This document shows positions 22,241 to 34,230 of a stretch of DNA of 64,000 bases, in pieces. Position numbers and translations under genes: made by a program. The notes beneath the pieces were generated by a model. The model had not been told where the DNA came from, ran no database searches, and saw only the letters and a program-made list of their open reading frames with translations. Numbering within the stretch: position 1 is the first letter of the stretch; each line of letters begins with the position of its first letter. The DNA comes from Phlebotomus papatasi (Eukaryota > Arthropoda > Insecta > Diptera > Psychodidae), in NCBI RefSeq assembly GCF_024763615.1, contig NC_077222.1, positions 77,128,001-77,192,000 of the forward strand, given 5' to 3'.

Positions 22241-23340
22241 CCGAGATAATCGAGGTTGTTTGTTTCTGAACTGGTTTTTTCGACCAGAGCGCCCCAAGTG
22301 TTCATTTGATGAACTTCAACTATATCAAAAAATTGTTGTATTTTGTGAGACTTTCCATTTAAAACCCTATTTTAAGTGTCTTGGTGAAGTAGAGGCAGTC
22401 AAATTGGCATCTGAGTGATTTCAAAGCGTTATTATGGGAAAAATCAATTTTTTCACACTTAAACGGCAAAATCGAACAGATCGCATTATCTGATCGAAAA
22501 ATGCTGTATGGACGAAATATAGAGACAAATGTTCTCTACAATTATGTTGAAGTAATCATCAAAATCGGTCCAGCGACAGTCGATATAATTGAGGTTATGT
22601 GATATTGAAATTGGTTTTTCGACTGTGGCGCCCCTGGTGTTGGTCCCACGAAGTTCAAGTGTTCTAAAAAGTTGTAGCATTTGGTGAGATCTTTCGTTTA
22701 AGCCCTCATTCATCAAAATCGGTCACATAGAACCGGAGATATGATTTTTTGAATTTCGTGAACTTTGACCCCTCATATCTCCGGTTCTATTGAAACCACA
22801 GCGCACTCACGCACCATTTTGGAAACGTCCTAGACTGGACTACAACATACTAAAATTTCATTAACTTGCACAATGCCGTTTTTGAGAAATATGAGTTTGA
22901 AATTCGATGAATTTTGACGCTATCGTAGCGCCACCTGTGGTGACTTTTTGAACTTCTATCTGAAAGTGCAAAAAGGTAAAATTTAGGTCGCTATGTTAAT
23001 TAGAACCGGAGATAGAGGCCGGTCAATGTTCGAACTTTGACCCCTTATAGCTCGGGTCTGGGGTTATGGATCGACTTAAGGTTTTTTTTGTTTGATAGGT
23101 ATAATCAACGGCTACAACATACTAAAATTTCAGCCCGATGTACAATGGAATTTTTAAGTTATTTAATTTAGAAAATTGAAAAATCTTCTTTTTAAAAATA
23201 GCGCCCCTAGCGGTGGTTTTATGAACTTGTGATGTTAGAAGGGGAAGTGGCATTTCATGAGAGCTTTCCAAAAAGTCCTCACTTTTTAAATTCTGACAAT
23301 TAGAACTGGAGTTATGAAACAGACAGACTCACTAACACAC
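22240..23340 (+). repeat. Dispersed repeat (ATCTCCGGTT family), uninterrupted copy
   Basis: About 1.1 kb of moderately G+C-richer sequence with internally repeated clauses, such as GGCGCCCCTGGTGTT, CCGGAGATA and AACATACTAAAATTTCA. Part is duplicated in reverse at 11590-11755 plus 12696-12940. No frame of note. The clauses recur at roughly 300-base intervals, so the unit may itself be tandemly built. Confidence 0.55.
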
Positions 23341-24175
23341 ACAAAAATGTTCAATTTTCTTGCTGACAAAATTCACCTTCAATTCTCTTTCTAGCACTTT
23401 TGATGTTCATTTTTCATTATGAGGTCCTCATATATGCAAAATTAAAACAAAAATCCTAATATAAATTACGACACTAGCTGATGTAAACGACAATTAGTGT
23501 TTTCTCTACAATGTTTCACATGTTTCATGTTTCAAGTATTTTGTGTGAAACATGCGTTGGAATTCAAAAAGAATTGCAAGAACCCAGCGAGCACCAAATG
23601 CTAAGCTTTTTCAAATCAGCTGAAAACATATATTTTTTCAGCTGAGCTCTGCTGACCTCGAAGTTACACTAGCGATCGCAGTGGCAATTAGTCAAAGTTA
23701 TTCTTTTTCCCCAATCGAGTGAGAGACTTTAATGCACTTGGTTTTTGTCTTTGCTGAGTTGAGTAGAAGCTAAGGTTAACCTTTTCCATTATTACAATTT
23801 TATGATTCTTACAATAACCACATTTGACATTAAAAAATAAAGCAAAAAATCTAAAATTCACAAAAATTTTAAAAAATCATATTTATAATATATTTTGAAT
23901 AATATGTATTCTTAAACCTTTTCCGACCAATAAATTTAATTTCTTTTGTCTACTTTTATCAAAAAATATTGTGAATTCATTTATAAAAAAATATACTACA
24001 CCTAAATTAAAATTGCATTGCCAAGAATTCTTGTCCGCTGTGATTTTAGAAAATTAATAACCCAAGAAATTCTTGGGAATTCTCAAGATATTTTGATATT
24101 TAATGAATTCTAAATTCGAGAAATATTGAAAAAACTTCGGAACCTCATGGAAATACCAAGAAGATCAAGAACATA

Positions 24176-24555
24176 TCGTCGGTTCCGAATAAGACTATTG
24201 TAAGTCTAAAATGCGACTTTTCAGGAGAGAGGTTTAAAGTTTGACAGCTAAAATTTATTTTTATTAATTTCACTGGAATTAATATATTTTAGCTTTCGAA
24301 ACTATTGTATCACACTTACGCATTGAATATCTTCTGGTTAACGCTACTTTTAAGTTATTTACAGTCAAATTGTGGACTAAAAACTCGATAATCGGGCAGG
24401 CTGATTTTCAGTTTTTTTTCTTGTAACTTTTCCAGGAATATCTTGATCAATATAAAATTTTGTGGGGATGTAGATCTAAGGTTTCTGCACCCAATGATAC
24501 CATCTTTTTATACTACTGTAAGTAGACTTACAATAGTCTTCTTCGGAACCGACGA
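24176..24555. mobile_element. TA-flanked TCGTCGGTTCCGAA MITE (380 bp)
   Basis: Left TCGTCGGTTCCGAATAAGAC follows TA and right TTCTTCGGAACCGACGA precedes TA. About 30 bases pair at the ends, including GACTATTGTAAGTCT. A solo end-like piece (CTTCGGAACCGACTACTTTC) occurs near 43952. Confidence 0.75.
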
Positions 24556-25116
24556 TATAGAATTTAGAGCCTCTATAGTTTTTATTTAATGGTATACACA
24601 GTCTACTCAAAATTATTTGAAATGATTTCCAACAAATTAGCATATTTTCCTGACTTTAAAGGTATTTAAAAACTCTCTTCTAAAAAATATAAATGCATAT
24701 CATTTTAATTTAAAAAATGAATCATCAAATTGAATAAATTTTTCATTTAAAAAAGAATACGTACAGTATTAAAAAAACAATAATTTTTGTTTTGTTATTT
24801 TACCACGAAAATAAAAGTAGTTTTTTGCGCAAAAATTCGCTTTAGAAAATTTATAATCGAAAATTTATAAATAGAAAAGTGCAGCATATACATGCATATG
24901 CATCGTGCACGGATCATACATTCATTTCACTTGTAAAATATAAAACATTTTATAACATAAAAAAATATATATATTTTTCGCATTTGCCGCAACAAACAAA
25001 AACGCTTTTATGTAAATTTTTCAACTTAAATTGTGATAAAACAATTATATTTTATTTTGTAGTATCCATAGAAATTTTTTTGTAGTATTTTTAAAAGGCA
25101 TTATTGAACTCATTAA

Positions 25117-25364
25117 CTCTTTCCGGACCGCAGCATATACTGTAAGCCAATTTCACTTTTTTTTTAAATCAAAAATATCTTTGCTCAGAAATTAATTGAG
25201 GTCCTACAAAAAAATATTTTACATTTAGACATCCTTATAGTTTGTAATCATTTTATAAGAATAGGATTTTTATCAGTTCTGAATAATTAAAAAAAAAACA
25301 TTGTTTTCCACAAAGTATTCATATGCTGCTTTGTGTACTCAGAGTCCCAAAAGAGGCGAAAGAG
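25117..25364. mobile_element. piggyBac-like MITE, CTCTTTCCGG ends (248 bp)
   Basis: CTCTTTCCGGACC follows TTAA (25113-25116). The right end GGCGAAAGAG is followed by TTAA (25365-25368). Same terminal type as 11756-12695 but internally deleted. Confidence 0.75.
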
Positions 25365-26087
25365 TTAAGTGGGGGAGTCACAACTTTTAAATGGATTTTT
25401 TTAAATGCATCTGCAACTTTATTTACCATAAAAAAGTTAAAAAAGTAGAAAAATCCTGTTTCAAGATCAATTACAATAGTTGTGACCGACTGGGAGCATA
25501 ATACATCAATGGCTGTTCCAGGAAAGATGCCAATATTTAATTGCGAAAATTGAGGAAAATATGCTTTTTGCAAAAGAAAAAACATATTTTTCATAAATAA
25601 TGAATAATTTTATAACCCCCGACTGAATATTTGCTCAGAAAAAAATATTTTTTTTTCTCGGGAAAATAATGACGCAATTCACTAAAAAATACAACATTTT
25701 TGGTCGGGAGTATATTTAATACTCTTATTTGACCATTCTCTATAGGCAGCATACCGCAGCATAATTCCTATAATAATATAAGTAATAAAAATCGTGATTA
25801 TAATATCCCCCAAGTTGATAAATAATTTCAGGGGAAATTCCAAGTCCATTTTGACATTTTGAGAGAAAAAGAAAAAAAATGAAAGAGAAAATTTGCTGCT
25901 AAATGGTTCCTGGCGCCATCTACCGGCAGTATTTAGTTCTGCCATCATCCACTGCGAGCGCTAAACAGTGCCATTTTTATGTATTTGCTTAGCACTTTTT
26001 GTTCGAGAGCTGCTGATTGGCCAGCAGACCGATTCAGCAAAAAAATGCTGAAAATCCTATTTTATTCTGCTAACTGTGCTCGCTGGG

Positions 26088-26240
26088 AAGGTTGGCACCA
26101 ATGTTTTAGGTAAGTTTCATGAGGTGTCTTGGGTGCTATTGGGGCTTGTCATTCCGTCCATTGATATTTTTGTGTGTGGTTTTGTTTAGTTGTTATTTCA
26201 GTGAATAAATCATTCATTTTCTTGTATTTTCCACCGAAAA
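26088..26240 (+). promoter_or_regulatory. Presumed 5' UTR of claudin-like gene 3
   Basis: The stretch between the CCCAGCGAGCAC element and the ATG of gene 3 is repeat-free. It contains a TTATTTCAG acceptor-like site (about 26192-26200) and GGTAAG at about 26109, so an intron within the 5' UTR is possible. No core promoter motif is obvious. Confidence 0.3.
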
Positions 26241-27095
26241 ATGGCTCAGTCTACCACATCGGAGAAAAATGAATATCCCAGGGCATCAAGTAAGTCAATT
26301 ATCCCAAGATATCCATGGAAAAAATTGAAGAGAAATCTGTGTTTGTTCTTTTGGGGCGCTGTCACGCCCATTTCTGGCTAATTGTTTTTCTTATAAAATT
26401 CCTCATTCACTCTTCCAGACACCCTCGTCCTGGGAGCTCTTCTATCCTACGTGGCCAGTGTCTTTTTGATGATGTCATTCTGTTCTCCCTATTGGATTGA
26501 GTCCTACGAGGAATCCTTCAGTAACTTCAAAAACATGGGTCTCTGGGAATACTGTTTCCGGGACTTTAGTTACCCATACTATCAGTTCCCACGTCTCTTT
26601 GATGGGTGTCATCATATCTTCAGCCAGGAATATTATGTTATCCGTGAATGGCTGTTGCCAGGATGGCTGATGGTGGTCCAATTTTTTGTGACAATTGCCT
26701 TCCTTCTGACCTTCGGAGCACTATTCCTTATGGCTCTGGAACTCGTACGTTGGCCCCTGAAGTTCGTCCTACGCTATGAGTGGCTCTTAACCAGGATCTC
26801 CTTCTTTTGCATTGCCATCTCTTCCGTATGCCTCTTCCTGGCCACTGCAATTTTCGGTGGCAATGCCTATCGTCGAGACTGGCTCCTATATCCCAAATTC
26901 AATGTCCTATCCTGGTCCTATGCCCTTGCCGTCGTTGCCTTTATGATCCTGGGAGTTGCTGCTCTTGTCCTTTTCGGCGAATCCAGACGATCCTACGAAT
27001 TGAGACGCGAAGCAAAGAATCTCGTGATGCAGATGCAAATGCAAGAACCTGGATTCCATCCTCATCACCATCGAAGTCTTCAGGGATACATTTAG
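26241..27095 (+). CDS. Claudin-like four-TM protein, gene 3
   Basis: Exon 1 is 26241-26289 (ATG, MAQSTTSEKNEYPRAS plus one base, donor GTAAGT). Exon 2 is 26419-27095 (acceptor TCTTCCAG), ending TAG at 27093-27095, for 241 residues. TM1 is about 18-41, followed by Trp42; the claudin signature GLWEYC is at 57-62 and the second Cys at 80. TM2 is about 98-120, TM3 about 131-156 and TM4 about 172-196. The tail is rich in Gln, Met and His. The divergence from genes 1 and 2 and the single intron, just after the start, suggest an older duplicate. A single long exon encoding all four helices makes the model secure. Role by family: transmembrane component of epithelial septate-type junctions. Confidence 0.93.
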
Positions 27096-27720
27096 AAGCC
27101 ACAAGAACCACCACTTTCACTTCCACTAAATACCACTCTATCCTTCCTCTATTTTCTCTTCACAACCGCAGCTGAAGTCTCAATTTCTCAAACTGAAGGT
27201 AAGAATTATTCTTAAATGCATTTGGTTTTCAAACAAAATTTGAGAGAATTTTGCAGAAGAATTTTTAAATTTTAAATTGGGAATTTCATTACGGCATTTT
27301 GTGCAAGGATACCTTGAAATTAACATAAACCAATATCTCACAAGATTTCAATGCCTTTTTTAAGATTTAATTTAATCAAAATTTTAGACATCCATCAATT
27401 ATTAAAATGTCTCACTTTCAGTAATTAATGTTCACCTGCCATATGATTTTTTTTATTAAAAAAACACGCAAAATTGGCAAAAATATTGGTAGTTATACCA
27501 TAAAAACAAACCATTATTATAACTGATTTTTTGTTAGAACAAAAGTAATTAAATGGAAGATTTTTTTTTAATTTTAATTATTATGATTCTCAGTTTTTTA
27601 ATTGGAGAATTGAGGAGATTTTATTTAATGTTGTCAAAAACAGCATGTTTATCATTTTCACCAAATAAATTCCAATTAAATCCCAATTTATAATTGCTTC
27701 CATTTAGGGGAGAACGGGGC
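27096..27720 (+). other. 3' flank of claudin-like gene 3
   Basis: The first AATAAA after the stop is near 27664-27669. A CTTCACAACCGCAG acceptor-like site at about 27171 and GGTAAG at about 27199 could bracket a small 3' UTR exon, which I cannot confirm. Otherwise plain A+T-rich sequence. Confidence 0.3.
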
Positions 27721-27934
27721 AATTTTAAAGACGTTTTGTATGGTACAGTGACTTTTTCAGTTGGAGTGAGTAGTATTATTAATCACTTAGTTTCTGTGAT
27801 TAATTTTTATGTCAATTCACTCTAAATATATTTAGTATTAGTGATGTGAATTTTCATTTCTTTCTTTTTCAAACGTATTATATCTTCTTATAAATTGAAT
27901 CTCTTGATGTTTATAAGAAGAGGAATATGGACGA

Positions 27935-28320
27935 CGCCATAGCAAACTTCCGCGGAAATTCCATTGGAAATTTTACGTCAAATTCCGGTCGTTCCATGAA
28001 ATTTGGACGCTAAATTTCCGCAGTTTTCCATGGAATTTTTCCAAGAAGAGGCCATGGAAAATGGCCATTCCATGGAAATCTAGCGTCACTTTCTAGTGGA
28101 AAGTTTATATGGAAAATTACATATGAAATGTCCGCGGATTCCACTGGAATTTTCCATGGAATATTCCAGAAGTTTTCCTATGGATTTTACCGCAACACGC
28201 CCCCTTTTTTGTAGGAAAATTCCTGCATATTTCCTGGGGAAAATCCAATGAATAATTCCACGGAAAATTCCACTACCTTTCCATACAGTTTTCTAAGAAA
28301 ATTCCACACGTTTGTTTTTC
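27935..28320. repeat. Degenerate array of TTCCATGGAATTTTCC words
   Basis: Self-complementary words (TTCCATGGAA, TTCCGCGGAAATTCC, GGAAATTTT) recur every 15-25 bases with frequent substitutions. A further patch of the same words lies at 28680-28870, where it opens a + frame of about 85 codons that is repeat-derived. Confidence 0.65.
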
Positions 28321-29059
28321 TTCGCTTTACCGCTAGAAAATGTTTGTGGCGCTACAAAATAGATTAATTATTTTGCTCGCAAATTTTATGCAAAGATCTT
28401 AAGTGTTTTCTGTGTTACCTATAATATTTATTAATTTTGCAACGCTGCGTTTTGTGTAGATAATAGTGAAGTGATAACATTAAACAGACTGTGGACCTAA
28501 AATATACGTGTTTTTATTTCATGGAATGTATTTTTTTTTAGGAAAATAATTTTTTTGTTCGACATCTTTTTCTTATCTAAAGTGTAAATTCGTTATCGGT
28601 GATTTAATTTAATAAAACATATCAAAATCCTCGTGAAATTTACTATTTTTTTAATATAGTGAAATGAAAATATGAGATGCATGTGACATCTTCATTTGTT
28701 CTCCATTTTCTTTGGTGGAAAAATCCATATTCATTCCACGTGAATTTAATGGGAAATATTCCACACAAAAAATCCACTATAAATCCATGGGAATTTCCTT
28801 GGAAATATACCATGGAGAATTTCGGTGGAATTTACCAAGGAAAAATACTGGAAAATTCCGAGGAATTCTTCCCTGTGATTCCTTATTCCGCTTTCTTTTG
28901 CTATGGGGCGGTCAGACAATTTGTTATGTCAGACAACTAGATTTTTTCTGACCCCTAATTTTTGGTCCTCTCGTTTTTAAAGGGTAAGCACCTTTGGGAG
29001 ATTCTTAGAAAACAATCAAGAAATTTAACCTTTTGAGCTCTTAGTTACACTGACTCCAA

Positions 29060-29815
29060 TAATCGATAGGCCCGTCAAATAATTTCGTCAGATATCTTTA
29101 AGATTTCTGCATAAAATATCTATATCTCTGCCGAAAATCTGCCGATAAATCTGTAGATATTCCTACAAATTTTATTTGGGCTAGGGACAAAATTCGTCAG
29201 AAAATTTTTGCAGATTTTCTGACGAATCCTAGTGCACACTCTGACGAAATTCTGTGGATATTTTGCCGATTTTTTCTACATTCCAGACCTTCCAGACAAC
29301 TATGTCTTAAAAGATGGGATATTTTTTCATTGAATTTTGTTTGCAAAATTTAATAGAGTGTTTTTTAGTGATATCATAGTGTTTATATAAAATAAAGAAT
29401 TCTGCAACGCCGTGTTATAAGCAGACTATAGTGAAGTAAAAACTTTAAGCAGAGTGTCGACCTAAATTTCGTGTTTTTGTATCATTCCATTGGCGAATTT
29501 TAAAAAATTATTATTTTTGCTCGCATCTTTTTAGTTATCTAAAATGTTTATTCGGTAATGTTTGTTAAGCAGAACATATCATTTTTTTTTTTTTGATAAC
29601 TTCTACAGTTTCTTCATAAATCAACAATATTTTTGTGAAGTGATGGACACTATGCATATTTTCTAGGGAGAAATTCTGCCGAAAATCTACAGATTTTCTT
29701 GGCAAAAATTCTGCCAAAAATTTAGAGAATTTCTCGGCAAAAATTCTGCTGAAATTCTACAGATTTTGTGGGCAGAAATTCTGCTGAAATTCTACAGATT
29801 TTCTCTGAATATACT
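29060..29815. repeat. Degenerate array of TTCTGCCGAAAATCTACAGA words
   Basis: Two patches (29060-29280, 29640-29815) iterate words such as ATTCTGCTGAAATTCTACAG, GATTTTCTCGGCAAAAATTC and CGTCAGAAAATTTT. Same style as the arrays at 1040-3130 and 27935-28320 but with an unrelated word. Confidence 0.6.
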
Positions 29816-29821
29816 GGAATA

Positions 29822-30316
29822 GGGGGAGACTGGGGCAAACTTTATCAAATCGAAAATTTTAAAATTCAATATCTTCCAAAAGAAAAGAGACTGACACTTC
29901 AAATTTTTATCATAAATTGACTTCGTGAACCTCAATAAACGTCAAAGGTTTTAAGAATTTTTTCTTGCCAAAAACAGCTTTTGGAAAATAATTTAAAAAT
30001 TACATTCCTGGTTTAGATATTAAAAAGTGGTCTGCATAAAGTAATAAATTTCCTATCAAAATATCTCAATTGGATATTTTTTCATTCACGAGAAGCGAAG
30101 GAAAATGACAAAAAATACCGCATGTCTGACAAAATTTGCCCCAGCAGTTTTGAAAATTTCCACAAAATCATCTTTTGGAAAATGGCTGAAAGCGCATTTA
30201 CTTTTAAGTCAGAGGAAAATAACAATAGAAATCAATAGAAATCAGTCAGATTCTCTGATAGCTTTTGAAAAAATGATAAAATAACCGTTTTGATAAATTT
30301 TTTCCCCAGTCTCCCC
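29822..30316. mobile_element. GGGGAGACTGGGGCAAA MITE (495 bp)
   Basis: Left GGGGGAGACTGGGGCAAAC follows TA (29820-29821). Right TTTTTTCCCCAGTCTCCCC precedes TA (30317-30318). CAAAATTTGCCCCAGCAG in the middle shows that the terminal word is reused internally. Confidence 0.75.
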
Positions 30317-30319
30317 TAA

Positions 30320-31617
30320 TATTTCTACAATGTGTCCTATCGATATTGCGAAAAATCTAAGTGAAAAACCGAGACATTTTAAATGCAATAGTGGTATTTA
30401 TTAAAAATAAGAGTGGCGCCTTGAAATATTAAACTTTTTGTGCAGTATTTTACCAATGACTGGAAAATTTGCATTTTGAATTTTTGAAGGTCAAAGTTCC
30501 ACTGATGGGCCTATTTATCAATCGATTTGCTTGAAGGATGTTTTGGAAACGTCTTGAAATTTCCAACTCGATTTTATTTGTCTCGTAAATCGGTCAAGTA
30601 CCCGTAAATGATTTATCAAATTGGAATATTTGTATATTGGTCGTATATATTTTTTCGACTTTTAGGCTATACGGTGAGAGATATTGACTTCTGTCTTCTA
30701 TAACACGCCCAGAAGTCAAGATAGTCTAAGGGATTCTTTTCTTTAGTTGCTCCTATCCTCCTGGCTACCTTTGCATAGTCAAGTTTTGTCGAAAGAGATT
30801 TTAAATGATTCTTGAGGTATCTTTCAGTTGATTAATTTGACGTTTTAAGGTTAAAGATAATTTAATACTCAAGACTTTAATATTTATTTCATTACTTAAA
30901 GATATCAATATATAATTTTTTTTGAAAAGCAAAAAGTAAGAATGTCTTGCAAAATACCCCGATCTCCCTTAAATATGTAAAACTATTGTTCCGATATATT
31001 TTCACCTTTAAATACAATTTTGCAATCGTTTATGGGACATTTTGTGAATTTATATTAAACTTCTGGGACAAAGAAATAACTGAAATCCTAATTAATACCA
31101 CTTCAAGTGGCTTTAAACAATTATTTTAAACTTTGATCTTTGTGCAAGATATAGTAACACGAAATTCTCTCGAATAACTTTCCTTGCAAAAAAGACACCT
31201 TTTATTAGTCCTAATTTATGTAATTTCTCTCCAACAGCTTGAGACTTCAATGTGAACTAAAATTCTTATGAATCTCAACACGTGCAGTGTAATTAATTAT
31301 CATCTTTTATAATTGTATACTCGATGAAATGTTATGATTTTAGCCTTCTAAAAGATATAAATTTACTGTACTGGAAACTTAAAGTTTCCAATAAAAAGTG
31401 CATTTCCCTAAAGAAAAAGACTTCTTGGGAGTTTTCTATACACACTTCCGTCCAAACAAAATTCACAAAAAGAATTCTGTGAATTTCACTTCATGTATTA
31501 TCGTTTTTTTATAAAAAAAATAAATAAAGAATTGTATCTAGTATTAGAATTGCGAGTAACATTTTTTTGTAAGAATACAAGAAACGAATAAATAAAATGT
31601 ATGTCTACAACACTTAC
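30320..31617. other. Spacer downstream of the kinase exons
   Basis: No coding exon was found on either strand. I looked on the - strand for the C-terminal PfkB motif (GAGD-like) that should follow the exon at 31732-31618 and saw none. Pieces of the 7540-8455 dispersed repeat occur near 30640-30800. Confidence 0.35.
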
Positions 31618-31732
31618 CAGGTTTCTCGTATTTTTGGCACAGCTTGAATACCATCTCCATGGTTTCATGGGAGATATTTGCATCGATTACAATTATAGGG
31701 CTGTCCACAATGGCCTTTTCGTTCCTTTCAAT
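31618..31732 (-). CDS. PfkB-family kinase, internal exon
   Basis: On the - strand an acceptor CTGTTTAG precedes IERNEKAIVDSPIIVIDANI and SHETMEMVFKLCQKYEKP, then donor GTAAGT. The exon is 115 bases and begins in phase 0, exactly the phase in which the exon at 36389-36096 ends. The IVIDANI stretch followed by a helix is the strand/helix after the substrate-lid region in ribokinase-like (PfkB) enzymes, closest in style to pseudouridine kinases. The next exon, expected to begin with a FFEPTD-type motif, was not located. Confidence 0.75.
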
Positions 31733-31878
31733 CTAAACAGCAAAAAAAAGATAATGAAGAAAAAAGGAATCTGTAAGATTTCTTCAAGTGCTCAAAGCAA
31801 TTGAAAGAAGAAAATGGACAAAAAATAGCTGATTGGATGAAAATTAAATTTCCATTTTGTCTCTCTTTTTATTTTACA

Positions 31879-32041
31879 GCTCATGGACATTTTAATTGAT
31901 ATTTCCATGCATACAGAAGAGAGGCCTTCAATCGACGTCACTCTAGTGGATTTAGAGAGAATTTCTAGAGGTGAGGATAATCCCAAGCGGACGTTATGCA
32001 GTATATTTGATTTGGATTTCCGGAATTTCATTCTCTCTTGA
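31879..32041 (+). other. Possible orphan exon, + strand
   Basis: A good acceptor (TTTTATTTTACAG) is followed by 53 open codons starting LMDILIDISMHTEERPSIDV and ending in TGA at 32039-32041, with an internal GGTGAG donor at about 31970. It overlaps the intron of the - strand kinase gene. No domain recognised; it may be chance. Confidence 0.2.
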
Positions 32042-32588
32042 AATTCAATTTAAAATCATTTTTTTCTCTGCACAAATATCTACTGGAGAGGCTATAGTTA
32101 ATTAATTTCTCTTGTGAATATAGTCCATTCAATACAGCTAAATTTTGCTTAAAAGGATTTTAATTTCAGTCACTGGATTTATATTTATGAGAGATGAACT
32201 ATAATCGTAAATGGATGTTTTATTGAATTAACAAGACACACCAATATAGATGTATATTAACTTTGTTAATTAGTTCTATTTATGGGTTCTGCAAAGGATA
32301 TGTTAGCGGTCTGATTGGAGCTTCCAACCCTCAATTAAATTACTTTTCAATATAGATGCTAAATAAAGCTATTGATTTCAATTCAACAAAAAAAAACTTG
32401 ATCACATCCACATTTCATGCAACCGCCCATTTAATTAACTGATTCTATTCACCCTATCCACCTTAATGATTGGACTAAAAAACAGCATCGAGGGGTTGAT
32501 AACTAAATTAGATCCTCAACTGGAAATCCGCAGTTCACAGATAGATGGCGCTGGCGACAAATAGCTCACATAGTGTGAAGTTAGGCTA
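32042..32588. other. Unassigned intronic sequence
   Basis: Within the 4.4-kb intron of the - strand kinase gene. No repeat or open frame seen. Confidence 0.4.
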
Positions 32589-33050
32589 CACAGAAAAAAA
32601 TATTTTGTAAAAATGTTCGTAAATGTTTGTGAATTATATGGGGGAGTTACGAAATGCTCGTGAATCGTATAACCCACAAACAAGTTCGTAAAAGTTTGTA
32701 CTTTTTCACAAACATTGATCGTAACATGATCGTTTGACGAACATTTTTTGTACTTTTACAAACATTTCTTCGTAAAATTTTTTTCTTTTGTTCGTAAATG
32801 TTTGTAAAACGTTCAACAGGAAAACAAACATTTACGAACAAATGACAACATTTTACGAACATTTACGAACAAATGTTTGTAAAAGTACAAAAAATGCTCG
32901 TCAAACGATCATGTTACGATCAATGTTTGTGAAAAAGTACAAACTTTTACGAACATGTTTGTGGGTTATACAATTCACGAGCATTTCGTAACTCCCCCAT
33001 AGGAATTTACAAACATTTACGAACATTTTTACAAAATATTTTTTTCTGTG
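32589..33050. mobile_element. CACAG-ended palindromic word-iterating MITE (462 bp)
   Basis: Starts CACAGAAAAAAATATTTTG and ends with its complement, flanked by TA (32587-32588, 33051-33052). The two halves are near-perfect inverted copies. Each half repeats the word TTCGTAAATGTTTGT or its complement about ten times. The mirrored frames of 67-71 codons are by-products. Confidence 0.8.
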
Positions 33051-33139
33051 TAGTCAACTGTCAGCCATATGCAATTGTAGTACGCGTAGTACCAATAGAA
33101 AAAGCTCAGTGTTTTTTTTTTTTTCTAAAAGAACGAATA

Positions 33140-33465
33140 CAGTCCTGTCTCTCTATATGCACACTCTCTATATGCACAGCTTTTGTGTCGGTTGCATTCA
33201 AAATCAATTTGTTTACATTTTGACAAAGTAAAAAGAAAATTATTTTCTTGGTAACTAATTTTTCTCGTTTTTAATTATCTTAATTTTATTTTTTCTGTCT
33301 CATATTATATTTAAAATAACACGGGAAATTCTCAAACAATAAAAAAATGATAATTTATTAAAAGGAGGAGAAAAACCGTTGGGAATTTCAAAAAAAGTTG
33401 TGCATATTCAGAGAGAGAACTGTCAAAAAAAGTACCCAAACTGTGCATATAGCGAGACAGCACTG
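33140..33465. mobile_element. TA-flanked CAGTCCTGTCTCTCTATATG MITE (326 bp)
   Basis: Left CAGTCCTGTCTCTCTATATG and right CATATAGCGAGACAGCACTG are inverted repeats flanked by TA (33138-33139, 33466-33467). The ends resemble pogo/Tigger-type Tc1-mariner elements. Non-coding. Confidence 0.75.
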
Positions 33466-33549
33466 TATGTCGAATTTGATAGTAAAAATCAGCATTTTCG
33501 GAAAGTTTTACTTCAATTCTTTAACTTGAGAACAACTGAAGCTGAAGTA

Positions 33550-33800
33550 CAGTAGACCCTCTCTCAATCGGGCATATGGGGCAAAATGTCATCCAAATTA
33601 TTGAGAAATTTGGGCATCAAAATTATTGTACATTCCACAAAAAGCACTCAAATATTATAAAGAATCACGATAAAACAAGAGGAACTAGCAAATTTGACAA
33701 ATTTGCTTTAAAATCAAACGTGAAAATTGTCAACAAAATTTTGTGCCCGATTAGGGACCGGTTTGAGCTATCGGACGTGATAGACATAGACACGTTTCTT
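33550..33800. mobile_element. pogo-like MITE, right end degraded
   Basis: Left end CAGTAGACCCTCTCTCAATC follows TA (33548-33549). A subterminal TGTGCCCGATTAGGGACCGG near 33743 marks the right arm, but the CTACTG terminus is missing. Close to 56133-56366. Confidence 0.55.
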
Positions 33801-34230
33801 CAGGCGTAGTAAATTTTAAGAAGTTTCAGCGGTTTTTCTTAGTGGAAACTCTACAAATTCACTACTATGTGCAGTGTTTATAAGCCGAAGGGGTGATTTG
33901 TAAAAGAAATCTATGGAAAGCTACAGAAGGAGGTGATTTATCCCGATTTTCTTCTGTGAGACAATCTGGCAGGAGACAGCGGTATTCAATCATTGAGAGC
34001 AATCATCGAGCAGAGATTCATTGTGCAGCACAAACACATTTAATTTGCATCGCTCACACCATAGCACTTCATCTCATCGTTGGAGTTTGTAGTTGAGGCT
34101 TTGTAAATTGGTTTTGGTCAAATGATCGTCCCCCTTCAACTTCTTTTTGACGCATGTCTTCATTTGAAGATAATGGAAGAAATGCAGGACGTTTCTGGAA
34201 CTCTAACTGATGAAAAGAAATTGTGTTTTA

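Larger units (their letters stand above)
23583..26087. mobile_element. CCCAGCGAGCAC-ended element with nested insertions (2.5 kb)
   Basis: Left CCCAGCGAGCACCAAATGC and right AGTTAGC... complement ending GTGCTCGCTGGG are inverted. TTCAGCTGA/TCAGCTGAAA words lie near both ends, as in 48657-49092 and 55621-55847. Two further MITEs are nested inside (24176-24555 and 25117-25364). Clear 8-bp duplications are not evident, so the superfamily is open. Confidence 0.5.

Noticed and set aside
25319..25948. Reverse frames of 91 and 88 codons, the second with a hydrophobic segment
   Set aside because: Inside nested transposon sequence and without any family resemblance.
26475..27175. Reverse and shifted frames over claudin-like gene 3
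   Set aside because: Shadows of exon 2, which carries the family motifs.
32647..32991. Two mirrored frames of 71 and 67 codons
   Set aside because: Product of a palindromic MITE.
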